Shown one piece after another: positions 1 through 6,461 of a stretch of 33,283 nt of DNA. The position numbers were made by a program, and so were the translations under genes. Source of the stretch: Treponema sp. Its GTDB lineage: Bacteria > Spirochaetota > Spirochaetia > Treponematales > Breznakiellaceae. The stretch is from NCBI GenBank assembly GCA_009784775.1, contig WQXQ01000014.1, forward strand, positions 1 to 33,283. Reading direction: 5' to 3'. Numbering within the stretch: position 1 is the first letter of the stretch; every line of letters begins with the position of its first letter. The notes beneath the pieces are model-generated. The model was not told the DNA's origin, made no database searches, and was given only the letters and a program-made list of their open reading frames with translations.

Positions 1-41
1 GTAGACACGGTGATATAGGTATCTATGATATAATTGAGCCC

Positions 42-110
42 GATACCCGATACCCGATACCCGATACCCGATACCCGATACCCGATACCCGATACCCGAT
101 ACCCGATACC
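42..110. repeat. 7-bp tandem repeat array, GATACCC x 9.9
   Basis: Nine perfect head-to-tail copies of GATACCC are followed by a tenth that lacks its last base. There is no sequence variation between units. Because 7 is not a multiple of 3, three units (21 bases) encode a repeating seven-residue peptide in any frame, which creates a spurious reading frame across it. The array lies in the gene-free left end of the window, downstream of the XRE gene on its strand. The function is unknown. Uniform units suggest recent slippage expansion. Confidence 0.95.
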
Positions 111-204
111 AAGGGGTACCTATGTCCGCAAGTGCTATTCGACATGGGGTTCTGTCTACTCATGGCGGATTTTTCAATCATTGGGAGTATTATGTGGGTT
201 TCAG

Positions 205-223
205 GTTACCTTGTCAAGGTAAC
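205..223. repeat. perfect 9-bp palindrome next to the XRE stop codon
   Basis: GTTACCTTG and CAAGGTAAC flank a single central T. The palindrome lies 5 bases beyond the stop codon of the minus-strand regulator gene. It could be a short hairpin (8-bp stem, 3-base loop) ending that transcript, but no U-tract follows on the minus strand, so a protein-binding palindrome is equally possible. Apart from this and the heptamer array I see nothing else in 1-228. Confidence 0.5.
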
Positions 224-228
224 AGGTT

Positions 229-546
229 TTAGAAATTATCAAGGATTTTGGAGAGGGCGGCATTTGCTTTTTTCATAATATCACTTTTTTGTGTCGGCGC
301 AAGTTTTCTGGAAGGCTTTGATGCTGCACCATTGACCGGCTCATTTTTGAATAAATGCCAAGACTCAATTTTCAGTGCAAGGGCAAGCCGTTCAATCATG
401 CTTACCGATGGGAAGCGCTTGCCTGATTCTATTTCCCCAATATAACCGCTTGAAGAATCGCACAGTTCGGCCAACTGCAACTGGGAAATTTTTCGCAGTT
501 TTCGGTATGCCTTTAAATTGGCAATAAAAAGCTCCTGTATGGTCAA
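229..546 (-). CDS. XRE-family helix-turn-helix transcriptional regulator
   Basis: This 105-residue protein has a Cro/CI-type HTH domain over about residues 8-66. It shows the family features of the recognition region (SQLQLAELCDSSSGYIGEIE) and the following helix, then a lysine-rich tail of about 35 residues. The product should be a small cytoplasmic DNA-binding protein. The start codon is TTG at 546-544, the only plausible start that keeps the whole first helix; an AAGGA lies very close upstream, so the start is the least certain part. It is divergently transcribed from the LPP20/CsgG operon. A palindrome over that operon's -10 box is a candidate operator, which would make this its local regulator, but this is inference. 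Similar short regulators are common in treponemes. Confidence 0.9.
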   Translation of the reverse strand: MTIQELFIANLKAYRKLRKISQLQLAELCDSSSGYIGEIESGKRFPSVSMIERLALALKIESWHLFKNEPVNGAASKPSRKLAPTQKSDIMKKANAALSKILDNF

Positions 547-593
547 ATCCTTATATTCCGCCTTTTCTATGATATTAGCCTATAAACCAGCTA

Positions 594-623
594 TTGACAC
601 TGTGCTATAAGATTGTATATAAT
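594..623 (+). promoter_or_regulatory. sigma-70-type promoter of the LPP20/CsgG operon
   Basis: A perfect -35 box TTGACA (594-599) and a perfect -10 box TATAAT (618-623) are separated by 18 bases. The start codon region of the first gene lies about 40 bases downstream. This is the strongest consensus promoter in the window. Confidence 0.8.
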
Positions 624-632
624 GAATACAAT
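612..632. promoter_or_regulatory. candidate operator over the -10 box
   Basis: ATTGTAT (612-618) and ATACAAT (626-632) form a perfect 7-bp inverted repeat with a 7-base spacer. The repeat covers the -10 box of the operon promoter, so a bound dimer would block RNA polymerase. The divergent XRE gene is the obvious candidate binder, but nothing in the sequence proves it. Confidence 0.4.
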
Positions 633-664
633 GCTTTTAGCCTGTATAAAAATGGGAGATTATG

Positions 665-1666
665 ATGAGATTTAGGCGGATTTTGCTTCTATTTACCCTC
701 TTTTTTCCCCTATCTATTGCGTTCTCGCAGGATGCTCCCCGCTGGATAACCAATAAGGACACCGTATTTCCGCCGGCAACGTACATAAGCGGTCTGGGGG
801 AAGGGAAATCTGCCGCAGAAGCGCGGGACAGAGCCTTGATGCAAATATCCATGTATTTCAATACCACCATTCAAGCCCAGACCGACTTGTTGGTAACGTA
901 TCAGGAAACAACCCAAAACGGGAAAACCGGATTTACTGAAAATACCTCGGTTACCGAATCTGCGCTGATTAATACTCAGGCGGATTTTTTTGGCGTAACA
1001 TTTGAAGCGCCCTATACCAATCGCAGGGGAACGGTGTATGTACTGGCAAAAATCAACCGGGCCGAGGCTCTGGCCATCTACGATTCCCGGATACAAAATG
1101 CCATGGCACTGACAAACGATATATTGGCAAAAAATGAAACCAGTTCCAACCCTTACGCAGCCGTAAAAAAACTGAGAGAAGCCCGCAGTTTGGCGGAACT
1201 TGCCGCCGGATATGCGTCCATGGCAGTACTGATTAACAGCGCTTCTGCTGCGCGTTACGCGACGATTCCTGCCATCAATTCCCGTATTACCAATGCAATC
1301 GAACATAACAGAAAAGACATGACGGTGACCATTACCCTGAATGACAAGCGTACCAATTCCCTGGCGCTTGCAACTACGCACATTCTGCGCGAAGAAGGTT
1401 TTTTGCTGATTGATTCTGGCGGCACATATGACGCTGTTATACACATTACCTTGAATGAACAAAAAACCCAAAATTATAACACCGTTCAACCTCTGGTTGA
1501 TATTACATTCAGACTGCAAAACGGGCGGCCATTGGTGCGCTTCCAAAAAGAATATCCGGTTTTCAGGCATACAAACCTGAACGATGCTATTGGAAGGGCG
1601 CTTAGAAATATAGAACAGGATTTTACAGAAGATTTTATCAATCAATTGAGGAGGATTGAAGAATGA
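665..1666 (+). CDS. secreted LPP20-family protein
   Basis: The protein has about 333 residues. An N-terminal signal peptide ends near AFSQ, with the mature protein starting at DAPRW. The next 120 residues resemble the LPP20 lipoprotein family: a P-x-W opening, a Y-x-x-G-x-G motif, and an A-A-x-x-x-A helix (AAEARDRALMQIS), then a beta segment with Y-V-L-A-K. It has no lipobox cysteine, so it is probably periplasmic or outer-membrane associated rather than lipid-anchored. Two adjacent ATGs exist at 662 and 665; the GGGAG at 654-658 is better spaced for 665. The stop overlaps the next start as ATGA, so it is translationally coupled to the CsgG-like gene. LPP20 and CsgG/LpoB proteins often occur together in treponemes. 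The exact role is unknown. Confidence 0.75.
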   Translation: MRFRRILLLFTLFFPLSIAFSQDAPRWITNKDTVFPPATYISGLGEGKSAAEARDRALMQISMYFNTTIQAQTDLLVTYQETTQNGKTGFTENTSVTESALINTQADFFGVTFEAPYTNRRGTVYVLAKINRAEALAIYDSRIQNAMALTNDILAKNETSSNPYAAVKKLREARSLAELAAGYASMAVLINSASAARYATIPAINSRITNAIEHNRKDMTVTITLNDKRTNSLALATTHILREEGFLLIDSGGTYDAVIHITLNEQKTQNYNTVQPLVDITFRLQNGRPLVRFQKEYPVFRHTNLNDAIGRALRNIEQDFTEDFINQLRRIEE

Positions 1667-2685
1667 AAAAAATGATGATGGCTACCGTATTGATTTTCCT
1701 TGCGGTGTATTGTTTTGCGCAGGGTAACCCCCGGGTTGTCGTTATTCCGCTGGAAAACCGGGCAGGACAATCCCATAGGGATGACACGGAAACATTAACC
1801 GAGCTGCTGGTAAATTTTATTAACGATACACGGCGGCTGAGTGTTATTGACCGCGGCGCATTGAACGCCATGATGACGGCGCAGCGCTGGCAAATGGATG
1901 ACTGGGCGGATGAAGATAAAACCGCTGAAATGGGAAGGGTATTAAACGCCCAGTTCATAGTCCGGGGTACCGTTTCCATGCTTGGCAGTAATTTAGTTAT
2001 TTCTGCGCGTATACTTGATATCAATACCGCCGAAGTATTGGGATCCGCCAATGTACAAATTAGAGGCATGGATGAGGCGTATAATAAAATGGAGGAATTT
2101 GCCCGGAACCTGACCCGCACCATAGGAACAGCAGCCCAACAACGGCAACAAACAACCGCAGAGCCAAGACAGGATCGGGCATCAGATCAAAAAACCAGAC
2201 CTGCCAGAGATAACACTCTGGACGAAAACGCATGGGAAAATAGATTGATTTTTCTGGGTTGGAGACTTGGTATGGGTTTGGGAGAAAAAGAAAGAGCTGA
2301 TGAGACTTATGATTATTATGGTTATTATTATTATGATTATAGTTATGATTTATATTTGCCGGTGTCTTTGGGAGTTGCATTTGATTTCTGTCCGTTTCGG
2401 TGGCTAACGCTTTCGATTAATCCATCTATTGCATTTGATGTTTATTACTTTGAATTAGGATCATCTATCCCCCTGCTTGTAAGACTGGGCTATAAGTTTG
2501 ATACAGTCGAATTAACCGCCAATATCGGCGCTAACATTGGACACGGTTTTGCTTTAGGCGCTACTCTAGGATTCCGTCCGAGGAGGAAAGGGGTATTTTT
2601 TCTGGAATTAGGATATATGCCATATTATTCGTTGATTGAGCTGTCCCTCGGCGTAAAATACGGAATTGGAAACAGGAAATGGTAA
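1663..2685 (+). CDS. CsgG/LpoB-like outer-membrane protein with barrel-like C terminus
   Basis: This 340-residue protein has a signal peptide (residues 1-20, ending CFAQ). A CsgG/LpoB-type domain spans about 22-160, with the pattern VVVIPLENR...LTELLVNFI...LSVIDR...FIVRGTVS...ISARILD. A Gln/Arg-rich linker follows (about 158-200), then a Tyr/Asp-rich stretch at 216-231, then about 110 residues of alternating hydrophobic strands that look like an outer-membrane beta-sheet. AGGAGG at 1649-1654 lies 8 bases before the ATG, which fixes this start over the three following Met codons. Family members organise secretion pores or activate peptidoglycan synthases; which applies here cannot be told. The 2290-2650 part is more AT-rich than the front half. 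It overlaps the next gene by 7 bases. Confidence 0.75.
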   Translation: MKKMMMATVLIFLAVYCFAQGNPRVVVIPLENRAGQSHRDDTETLTELLVNFINDTRRLSVIDRGALNAMMTAQRWQMDDWADEDKTAEMGRVLNAQFIVRGTVSMLGSNLVISARILDINTAEVLGSANVQIRGMDEAYNKMEEFARNLTRTIGTAAQQRQQTTAEPRQDRASDQKTRPARDNTLDENAWENRLIFLGWRLGMGLGEKERADETYDYYGYYYYDYSYDLYLPVSLGVAFDFCPFRWLTLSINPSIAFDVYYFELGSSIPLLVRLGYKFDTVELTANIGANIGHGFALGATLGFRPRRKGVFFLELGYMPYYSLIELSLGVKYGIGNRKW

Positions 2686-3104
2686 AACTCATTACTGTTT
2701 CTGTATTGTTTTTTGTTGCCACATGGATTCCTGCCCAGACTGTTGATCCCTTTTCCGGATCAACCTGGCAGGGCAGGATTTCCTACAGGGACGCACATAA
2801 TCGCCCCCGTGCCGACAGGTATGAATTAATTCTGGTTAAAAACGGAACCTGCATTGTAACGGTTACCACAACCGTAAACAGAAAAGAACTGTTTCAGGAC
2901 GGCGACGGCTTATGGTCTTTTGACCGCAATATTTTCCGGCTTGAATGTGAATTCTTCGATGCGGCAATAGAACATCTGCCGTTTATTGACTGGAAAAGCG
3001 TATATGAACTTGATGAACATCAAAACTCATTTACCGTGCTCATCAAGCCATATCCAGAGGCAAAATCGAATATCAATGTACGATTCAACCGAATTGATGA
3101 CTAA
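2679..3104 (+). CDS. small secreted protein, third gene of the LPP20/CsgG operon
   Basis: The protein has 141 residues, with a signal peptide ending in IPAQ and a mature part of about 120 residues made of short predicted strands (WQGRISY, YELILVKNGTCIVTVT, WSFDRNIFRLECEF). That pattern is like a small lipocalin-type or other beta-barrel fold, but I do not recognise a family. There is one Cys pair candidate in the mature chain (Cys near VKNGTC and LEC). It overlaps the CsgG-like gene by 7 bases, so it is co-translated. All three operon proteins have the same style of signal cleavage site, which suggests they act together in the periplasm or outer membrane. Confidence 0.75.
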   Translation: MVKLITVSVLFFVATWIPAQTVDPFSGSTWQGRISYRDAHNRPRADRYELILVKNGTCIVTVTTTVNRKELFQDGDGLWSFDRNIFRLECEFFDAAIEHLPFIDWKSVYELDEHQNSFTVLIKPYPEAKSNINVRFNRIDD

Positions 3105-3154
3105 ATTGCGAAGGGTCCAGCCAGTATTTTTCTTTTGCAAACACTAAAGCAAAA

Positions 3155-3172
3155 CGCCATATTTCGCCATAT
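3155..3172. promoter_or_regulatory. two CGCCATAT direct repeats spaced one helical turn
   Basis: CGCCATAT occurs at 3155-3162 and 3165-3172, 10 bases apart, about 55 bases upstream of the extended -10 box of the next gene. That spacing is compatible with an activator site. I see no matching known operator. The rest of the 3105-3254 gap holds only the promoter. Confidence 0.25.
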
Positions 3173-3225
3173 ATAAGGTACAGGCTTGTGTGTGCATATT
3201 TTTACTGTGCACATTGCTGAAAGTC

Positions 3226-3234
3226 TGATATAAT
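3226..3234 (+). promoter_or_regulatory. extended -10 promoter of the coiled-coil nuclease-like gene
   Basis: TGATATAAT is a perfect TGn plus TATAAT extended -10 element. It lies about 20 bases upstream of the start codon. The -35 region is poor, as is usual for extended -10 promoters. Confidence 0.55.
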
Positions 3235-3254
3235 TATTACAGGAGATGAGCATC

Positions 3255-3923
3255 ATGGAAACGATCGTAATCGACAGACCGCCCCCAACCGGCGAAGGCC
3301 TCACCTTTGAAAAAGTGTGGGCAATGTTCCAGGAATCCGACCGCCGAAGGGAAGAAGAGCGGCAAAAAGAGGCCGCCGAACGGCGGAAAGAATATGAAGA
3401 ACGGCAGAAAGAGGCTGAAGAACGGCAGAAAGAGTATGACGAGCGGCAGAAAAAACTGGACAAGAAGTTTGATGATCTGAACCAGCAAATGGGCGGGTTG
3501 CACAACAGCTTTGGGGAGCTCGCGGAACATCTGGTGGCACCCGGTATTGCCGAAAAATTTAACGAAATGGGATGTCATTTTGACGGTATTGCCTCCGGCG
3601 GGTATGAAATTCTGGATGACCAGAAAAAAGTCATAGCAGAAGTAGATATACTGCTGGAAAACGGCGACTGCATTATGGCGGTGGAAGTAAAGTCCAAACT
3701 GAAGGAAAAAGATATTGAACACCACGAAAAACGGCTGCAAATATTACGGGATCACCGGAACAAAAAGCGCGATACCCGCAAAATATACGGCGCAATAGCC
3801 TGTGCGATATGGAGTGCCGGAGAAAAACAAGCCGCGATCGATGCCGGTTTCTACGTGCTGGAACAGACCGGCGACACCATGCAAATGGCTATCCCAGACA
3901 ATTTTGTCCCCAAAGAATGGTAA
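3255..3923 (+). CDS. coiled-coil protein with PD-(D/E)XK nuclease-like domain (DUF3782-type)
   Basis: This is a 222-residue cytoplasmic protein. Residues 34-75 are six uninterrupted seven-residue units (EERQKEA and variants), a highly charged coiled coil. The C-terminal domain has the nuclease-fold signature: Asp131 in EVDILL, then Glu144 and Lys146 in VEVKSK, the E-x-K motif on the core strand. Family members of this type are widespread, multi-copy and poorly understood in treponemes. AGGAG at 3241-3245 touches an ATG at 3246 directly but lies 9 bases before the ATG at 3255, so 3255 is the start. The gene stands alone with its own promoter. The substrate is unknown; the catalytic triad looks intact. 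Confidence 0.8.
   Translation: METIVIDRPPPTGEGLTFEKVWAMFQESDRRREEERQKEAAERRKEYEERQKEAEERQKEYDERQKKLDKKFDDLNQQMGGLHNSFGELAEHLVAPGIAEKFNEMGCHFDGIASGGYEILDDQKKVIAEVDILLENGDCIMAVEVKSKLKEKDIEHHEKRLQILRDHRNKKRDTRKIYGAIACAIWSAGEKQAAIDAGFYVLEQTGDTMQMAIPDNFVPKEW
3354..3479 (+). repeat. 21-bp coding repeats giving six coiled-coil heptads
   Basis: Six imperfect 21-base units encode EERQKEA, AERRKEY, EERQKEA, EERQKEY, DERQKKL and DKKFDDL. Unit length equals exactly two coiled-coil turns, so copy-number change would lengthen or shorten the stalk without breaking the frame. Confidence 0.85.
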
Positions 3924-3973
3924 GACACAAGTGCCAGAGCGTATACTGTGTCTGTTTGTGGTTAACTCCATAA

Positions 3974-4003
3974 TTGTATAAAAAAGCATTTTTATGGTAT
4001 AAT
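3974..4003 (+). promoter_or_regulatory. rubrerythrin promoter with palindromic spacer
   Basis: The extended -10 element is TGGTATAAT (3995-4003). A weak -35 (TTGTAT, 3974-3979) lies 18 bases upstream of the hexamer. The spacer holds an 18-base near-palindrome at 3978-3995 (16 of 18 positions symmetric, ATAAAAA / TTTTTAT arms), a candidate operator for a redox-responsive repressor. It does not match the PerR box that I know. Confidence 0.5.
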
Positions 4004-4037
4004 AACGGTATTCTATTACTATTCAAGGAGAGTATGT

Positions 4038-4577
4038 ATGAAAAAATGGGTTTGTTCAGTGTGTGGGTATGTACATACGGGCGATCAGCCGCCGGCACAA
4101 TGCCCCCAGTGCAAGGTTCCGGCAGAAAAGTTCAAGGAACAACAGGCGGGCGCGGCGTATGCGGCTGAACATATGGTCGGCGTTGCCAAAGGCGTTGACG
4201 CAGACATTGTAAAGGATCTGCAGGCGCACTTTAACGGCGAATGCTGCGAAGTGGGAATGTATCTGGCAATGGCCCGGGTTGCCGAACGCGAAGGCTACCC
4301 CGAAATCGCCGATGCGTTTCAGCGTTATGCCCTTGAAGAAGCGGAACACGCGGCTAAATTTGCAGAATTGCTCGGCGAAGTGATCAGCGACAGCACCAAG
4401 AAAAACCTTGAACTGCGCATTGAAGCCGAATTTGGCGCCTGTGCCGGCAAAACCGACATTGCCAAGCGGGCAAAAGAAAAAGGCCTTGACGCGATCCACG
4501 ACACCGTTCACGAAATGGCCCGCGACGAAGCCCGCCACTGCGCCGGTTTCAAAGGCCTGTTAAAGAGACACTTCTAG
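4038..4577 (+). CDS. rubredoxin-first (reverse) rubrerythrin / NADH peroxidase type
   Basis: The protein has 179 residues. The N-terminal rubredoxin-like iron site uses Cys6, Cys9, Cys22 and Cys25 (CSVCG...CPQC). It is followed by a ferritin-like four-helix domain with the di-iron ligands: Glu in NGECCEVGMY, the EEAEH motif, a Glu-rich third helix (LELRIEAEFG) and DEARH near the C terminus. This domain order is the reverse of classic rubrerythrin. The family reduces hydrogen peroxide in the cytoplasm using electrons from NADH or a partner reductase, protecting anaerobes from oxygen. AAGGAG (4025-4030) is 7 bases before the ATG. It is a single gene with its own promoter and no reductase beside it. 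Confidence 0.93.
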   Translation: MKKWVCSVCGYVHTGDQPPAQCPQCKVPAEKFKEQQAGAAYAAEHMVGVAKGVDADIVKDLQAHFNGECCEVGMYLAMARVAEREGYPEIADAFQRYALEEAEHAAKFAELLGEVISDSTKKNLELRIEAEFGACAGKTDIAKRAKEKGLDAIHDTVHEMARDEARHCAGFKGLLKRHF

Positions 4578-4590
4578 TTTCTATTCTCAA

Positions 4591-4737
4591 TTTTTCACAC
4601 GGAGAACACGGAGTTCCACGGAGACACGGAGAAAAGAGAAGAAAAGGATAATGAAAAGAGTCGCGTAATTTCAAATGCGCAACTCCTCCTTCTTTCCCTC
4701 CGTGCCTTTGTGAACCCCGTGCCTCTGTGTGCAAAAA
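4591..4737. repeat. long imperfect hairpin element, copy 1
   Basis: The left arm (from 4591) is built of repeated CACGGAG words. The right arm (to 4737) is its imperfect reverse complement (CCGTGCC and CTGTGTG words), with a short AT-rich centre. It fills the 179-base gap between the convergent rubrerythrin and mgtC genes. A second element built of the same words lies at 12838-12918. The position suits a bidirectional transcription end, but the element resembles a dispersed repeat family more than a simple terminator. Confidence 0.75.
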
Positions 4738-4756
4738 TACGAAAAAAATCCCCAGA

Positions 4757-5443
4757 TTAATATTTTTCTTTGATTTCGACTTTTGCTACGTGGTCGGCGA
4801 TTTTGAATGCTTTTGCCAGGGCGGCGACATCAAGTGATTCCGGAATACTGACAAGGAATCGAACTTTGGTTTTTTTCTTCTTGCCCGTGTTTTGTTTTAC
4901 ATCCGGGGACTGGGTCTGCAGCCCAAAGCTCATCAATATATCCTGCGCCGCCTTTATGTCAGGAGAAAATCCGCTTTTGTAGCGCAATTCAAGCACCTTA
5001 TTCCTTACCGTGGGGAAAAACCGTTTTTCCAGGCGGTCAAGAAATATCAATGTAACCAAACCGATAACTTCCGCAGCGGCAGCAGCGATATACATTCCCG
5101 CGCCAAGCACAAGCCCCACCGCGGCAACAAGCCAGAGAGAAGCGGCAGTAGTCAAACCTTTAACGTTATTGCCCAGACGGACTATTGCGCCCGCGCCAAG
5201 AAAACCGATGCCGGAAACAACCTGCGCGGCTATTCTGCCGGGATCACCAATTCTGCCGCCAACCTGCTGCGGTATCCAAATCGAGAGCAGCATAAGCAGC
5301 GTTGCCCCCAACGCGATAAGAATATGCGTCCTGAGACCCGCCACCTGATTGCGGCTTGAACGTTCAAATCCAATAATTGCTCCGGCGGCAAAACCAAGCC
5401 CAAGCCGTATCAGCATATCAATTTCAGTAATGTGATGGTGCAT
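4757..5443 (-). CDS. mgtC: MgtC/SapB-family membrane protein
   Basis: The 228-residue protein has about five hydrophobic helices in residues 5-140. The family signature is clear: GAIIGFERSSRNQVAGLRTH, then ILIALGATLLML, and GIGFLGAGAIV followed by GLTTAASLWL. A soluble C-terminal tail of about 80 residues resembles the ACT-like domain seen in many members. MgtC proteins sit in the inner membrane and are linked to growth at low magnesium and to regulation of ATP synthase or other membrane proteins; the biochemical function is debated. The ATG is 3 bases after the stop of the upstream gene, and AAGGAG lies inside that gene's last codons, so the two are translationally coupled. The symbol denotes the family. 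Confidence 0.9.
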   Translation of the reverse strand: MHHHITEIDMLIRLGLGFAAGAIIGFERSSRNQVAGLRTHILIALGATLLMLLSIWIPQQVGGRIGDPGRIAAQVVSGIGFLGAGAIVRLGNNVKGLTTAASLWLVAAVGLVLGAGMYIAAAAAEVIGLVTLIFLDRLEKRFFPTVRNKVLELRYKSGFSPDIKAAQDILMSFGLQTQSPDVKQNTGKKKKTKVRFLVSIPESLDVAALAKAFKIADHVAKVEIKEKY

Positions 5444-5446
5444 CTC

Positions 5447-6382
5447 TCAATACTCCTTTTTTATGCTTTCCAAATCAATATAATAAACATCCTTATGTTC
5501 CCTGTTTATGTATACATCAACGGTCTCTTTGTCCAACTGTATGTTTTCTATTTCTTTTTCCTTTAGATACTCACTATGAAATATCCTTCCGTCATATTCC
5601 GCTTCCAGCAGGCGCGGATGCCTTCTCCTTATCCGAACATTTACATCTTCAACAATGCCTGTTATATTTGCCTTAACCAATCTGCCTGTATGTCTGGCCT
5701 GTTGCTGCATTTTCTTTTTGTTGGTTTGTTTAGCCATTACTGTTATTGCCGCTGCTGTCATGAGTAAACCTATAGCGGCAAAGACAGCGCAAATAATTAC
5801 CAGCACCATAAGACTCCCTTCATAATCGACTTTTCCCATTATTCCTGCGCCTCCCATAAATACTGCAAACCCTGTAGATGTTATTCCTACAAGAAGCAGC
5901 ATGGGCGCAACCGTTATCAGCGGGTTTTTCATGGGGTCTTTTTTGGTTTCTTCTTTTACTACACTTTTTAAATCAACATAGTATTTTTTTGCATTATTAT
6001 TGTCTATGTATACATTAACGGTCTCATACTTTTCCGTTTGTCTTATATCGTCTTTTGTTATAATTTCACTAAGAAATACCATCCCGTTATGTTCCGCTTT
6101 CAGTTTATAATCTATATGCGTTCTTCCTTTACTTATCCATTTTTGTTCCGCAATGCCTGTTATTTTTGCCCTAACCAATCTGCCTGTTGTTACCAGTCTT
6201 TTACGCAGTATCTGTCTGACTCCTTCAGCGATGGTTAATATGCCCACAAGTATAAATAATCCCCCTACGCCTACAAGAGCAAACCTGTTGCTTTCCCCTT
6301 TATCCCAATCTGATATTCCTATTGCGAAAAAAAAGGTTCCCATTAACAAAAAAATAATTGCCACTACCAATCGTAATATCAT
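5447..6382 (-). CDS. membrane protein with internally duplicated domain (DUF3592-like)
   Basis: This 311-residue protein consists of two copies of the same module. Each copy has two hydrophobic helices (about 3-23 and 36-58; 158-180 and 190-215), then a soluble beta-rich domain with GRLVRAKITGI or GRLVKANITGI, and an ending like VNVYID...YYVDL or VDVYIN...YYIDL. The pattern resembles DUF3592-type membrane proteins, which usually have one copy. It is the promoter-proximal partner of mgtC, 3 bases apart. AAAGGAGC lies about 8 bases before the ATG. The function is unknown; coupling suggests that it works with or alongside MgtC in the membrane. Confidence 0.8.
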   Translation of the reverse strand: MILRLVVAIIFLLMGTFFFAIGISDWDKGESNRFALVGVGGLFILVGILTIAEGVRQILRKRLVTTGRLVRAKITGIAEQKWISKGRTHIDYKLKAEHNGMVFLSEIITKDDIRQTEKYETVNVYIDNNNAKKYYVDLKSVVKEETKKDPMKNPLITVAPMLLLVGITSTGFAVFMGGAGIMGKVDYEGSLMVLVIICAVFAAIGLLMTAAAITVMAKQTNKKKMQQQARHTGRLVKANITGIVEDVNVRIRRRHPRLLEAEYDGRIFHSEYLKEKEIENIQLDKETVDVYINREHKDVYYIDLESIKKEY

Positions 6383-6403
6383 TGTTTATTGCTCCTTTGT
6401 TAT

Positions 6404-6433
6404 ATAATCTCATACTTATTCGATTTTTGTCAA
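6404..6433 (-). promoter_or_regulatory. promoter of the DUF3592-like/mgtC pair
   Basis: On the minus strand a perfect TTGACA (6433-6428) is followed after 18 bases by GATTAT (6409-6404), 4 of 6 matches to the -10 consensus. It separates this pair from the upstream ligA gene on the same strand. Confidence 0.5.
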
Positions 6434-6461
6434 GCAAACGGAAAATCTTCAAATTGACGCG

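Noticed and set aside
42-110. CRISPR array
   Set aside because: Units are 7 bases with no spacers, and there are no cas genes in the window.
34-222. 62-residue plus-strand reading frame with repeating Ile-Pro-Asp-Thr-Arg-Tyr-Pro
   Set aside because: It is a translation of the GATACCC array with no ribosome-binding site and no conserved character.
710-1645. 311-residue minus-strand frame opposite the LPP20 gene
   Set aside because: The plus-strand gene has a promoter, a signal peptide and coupled neighbours. The opposite frame has Cys/Gly-rich noise without motifs.
4549-4734. 61-residue minus-strand frame between rubrerythrin and mgtC
   Set aside because: It reads through the hairpin element; composition is that of the repeat and not of a protein.
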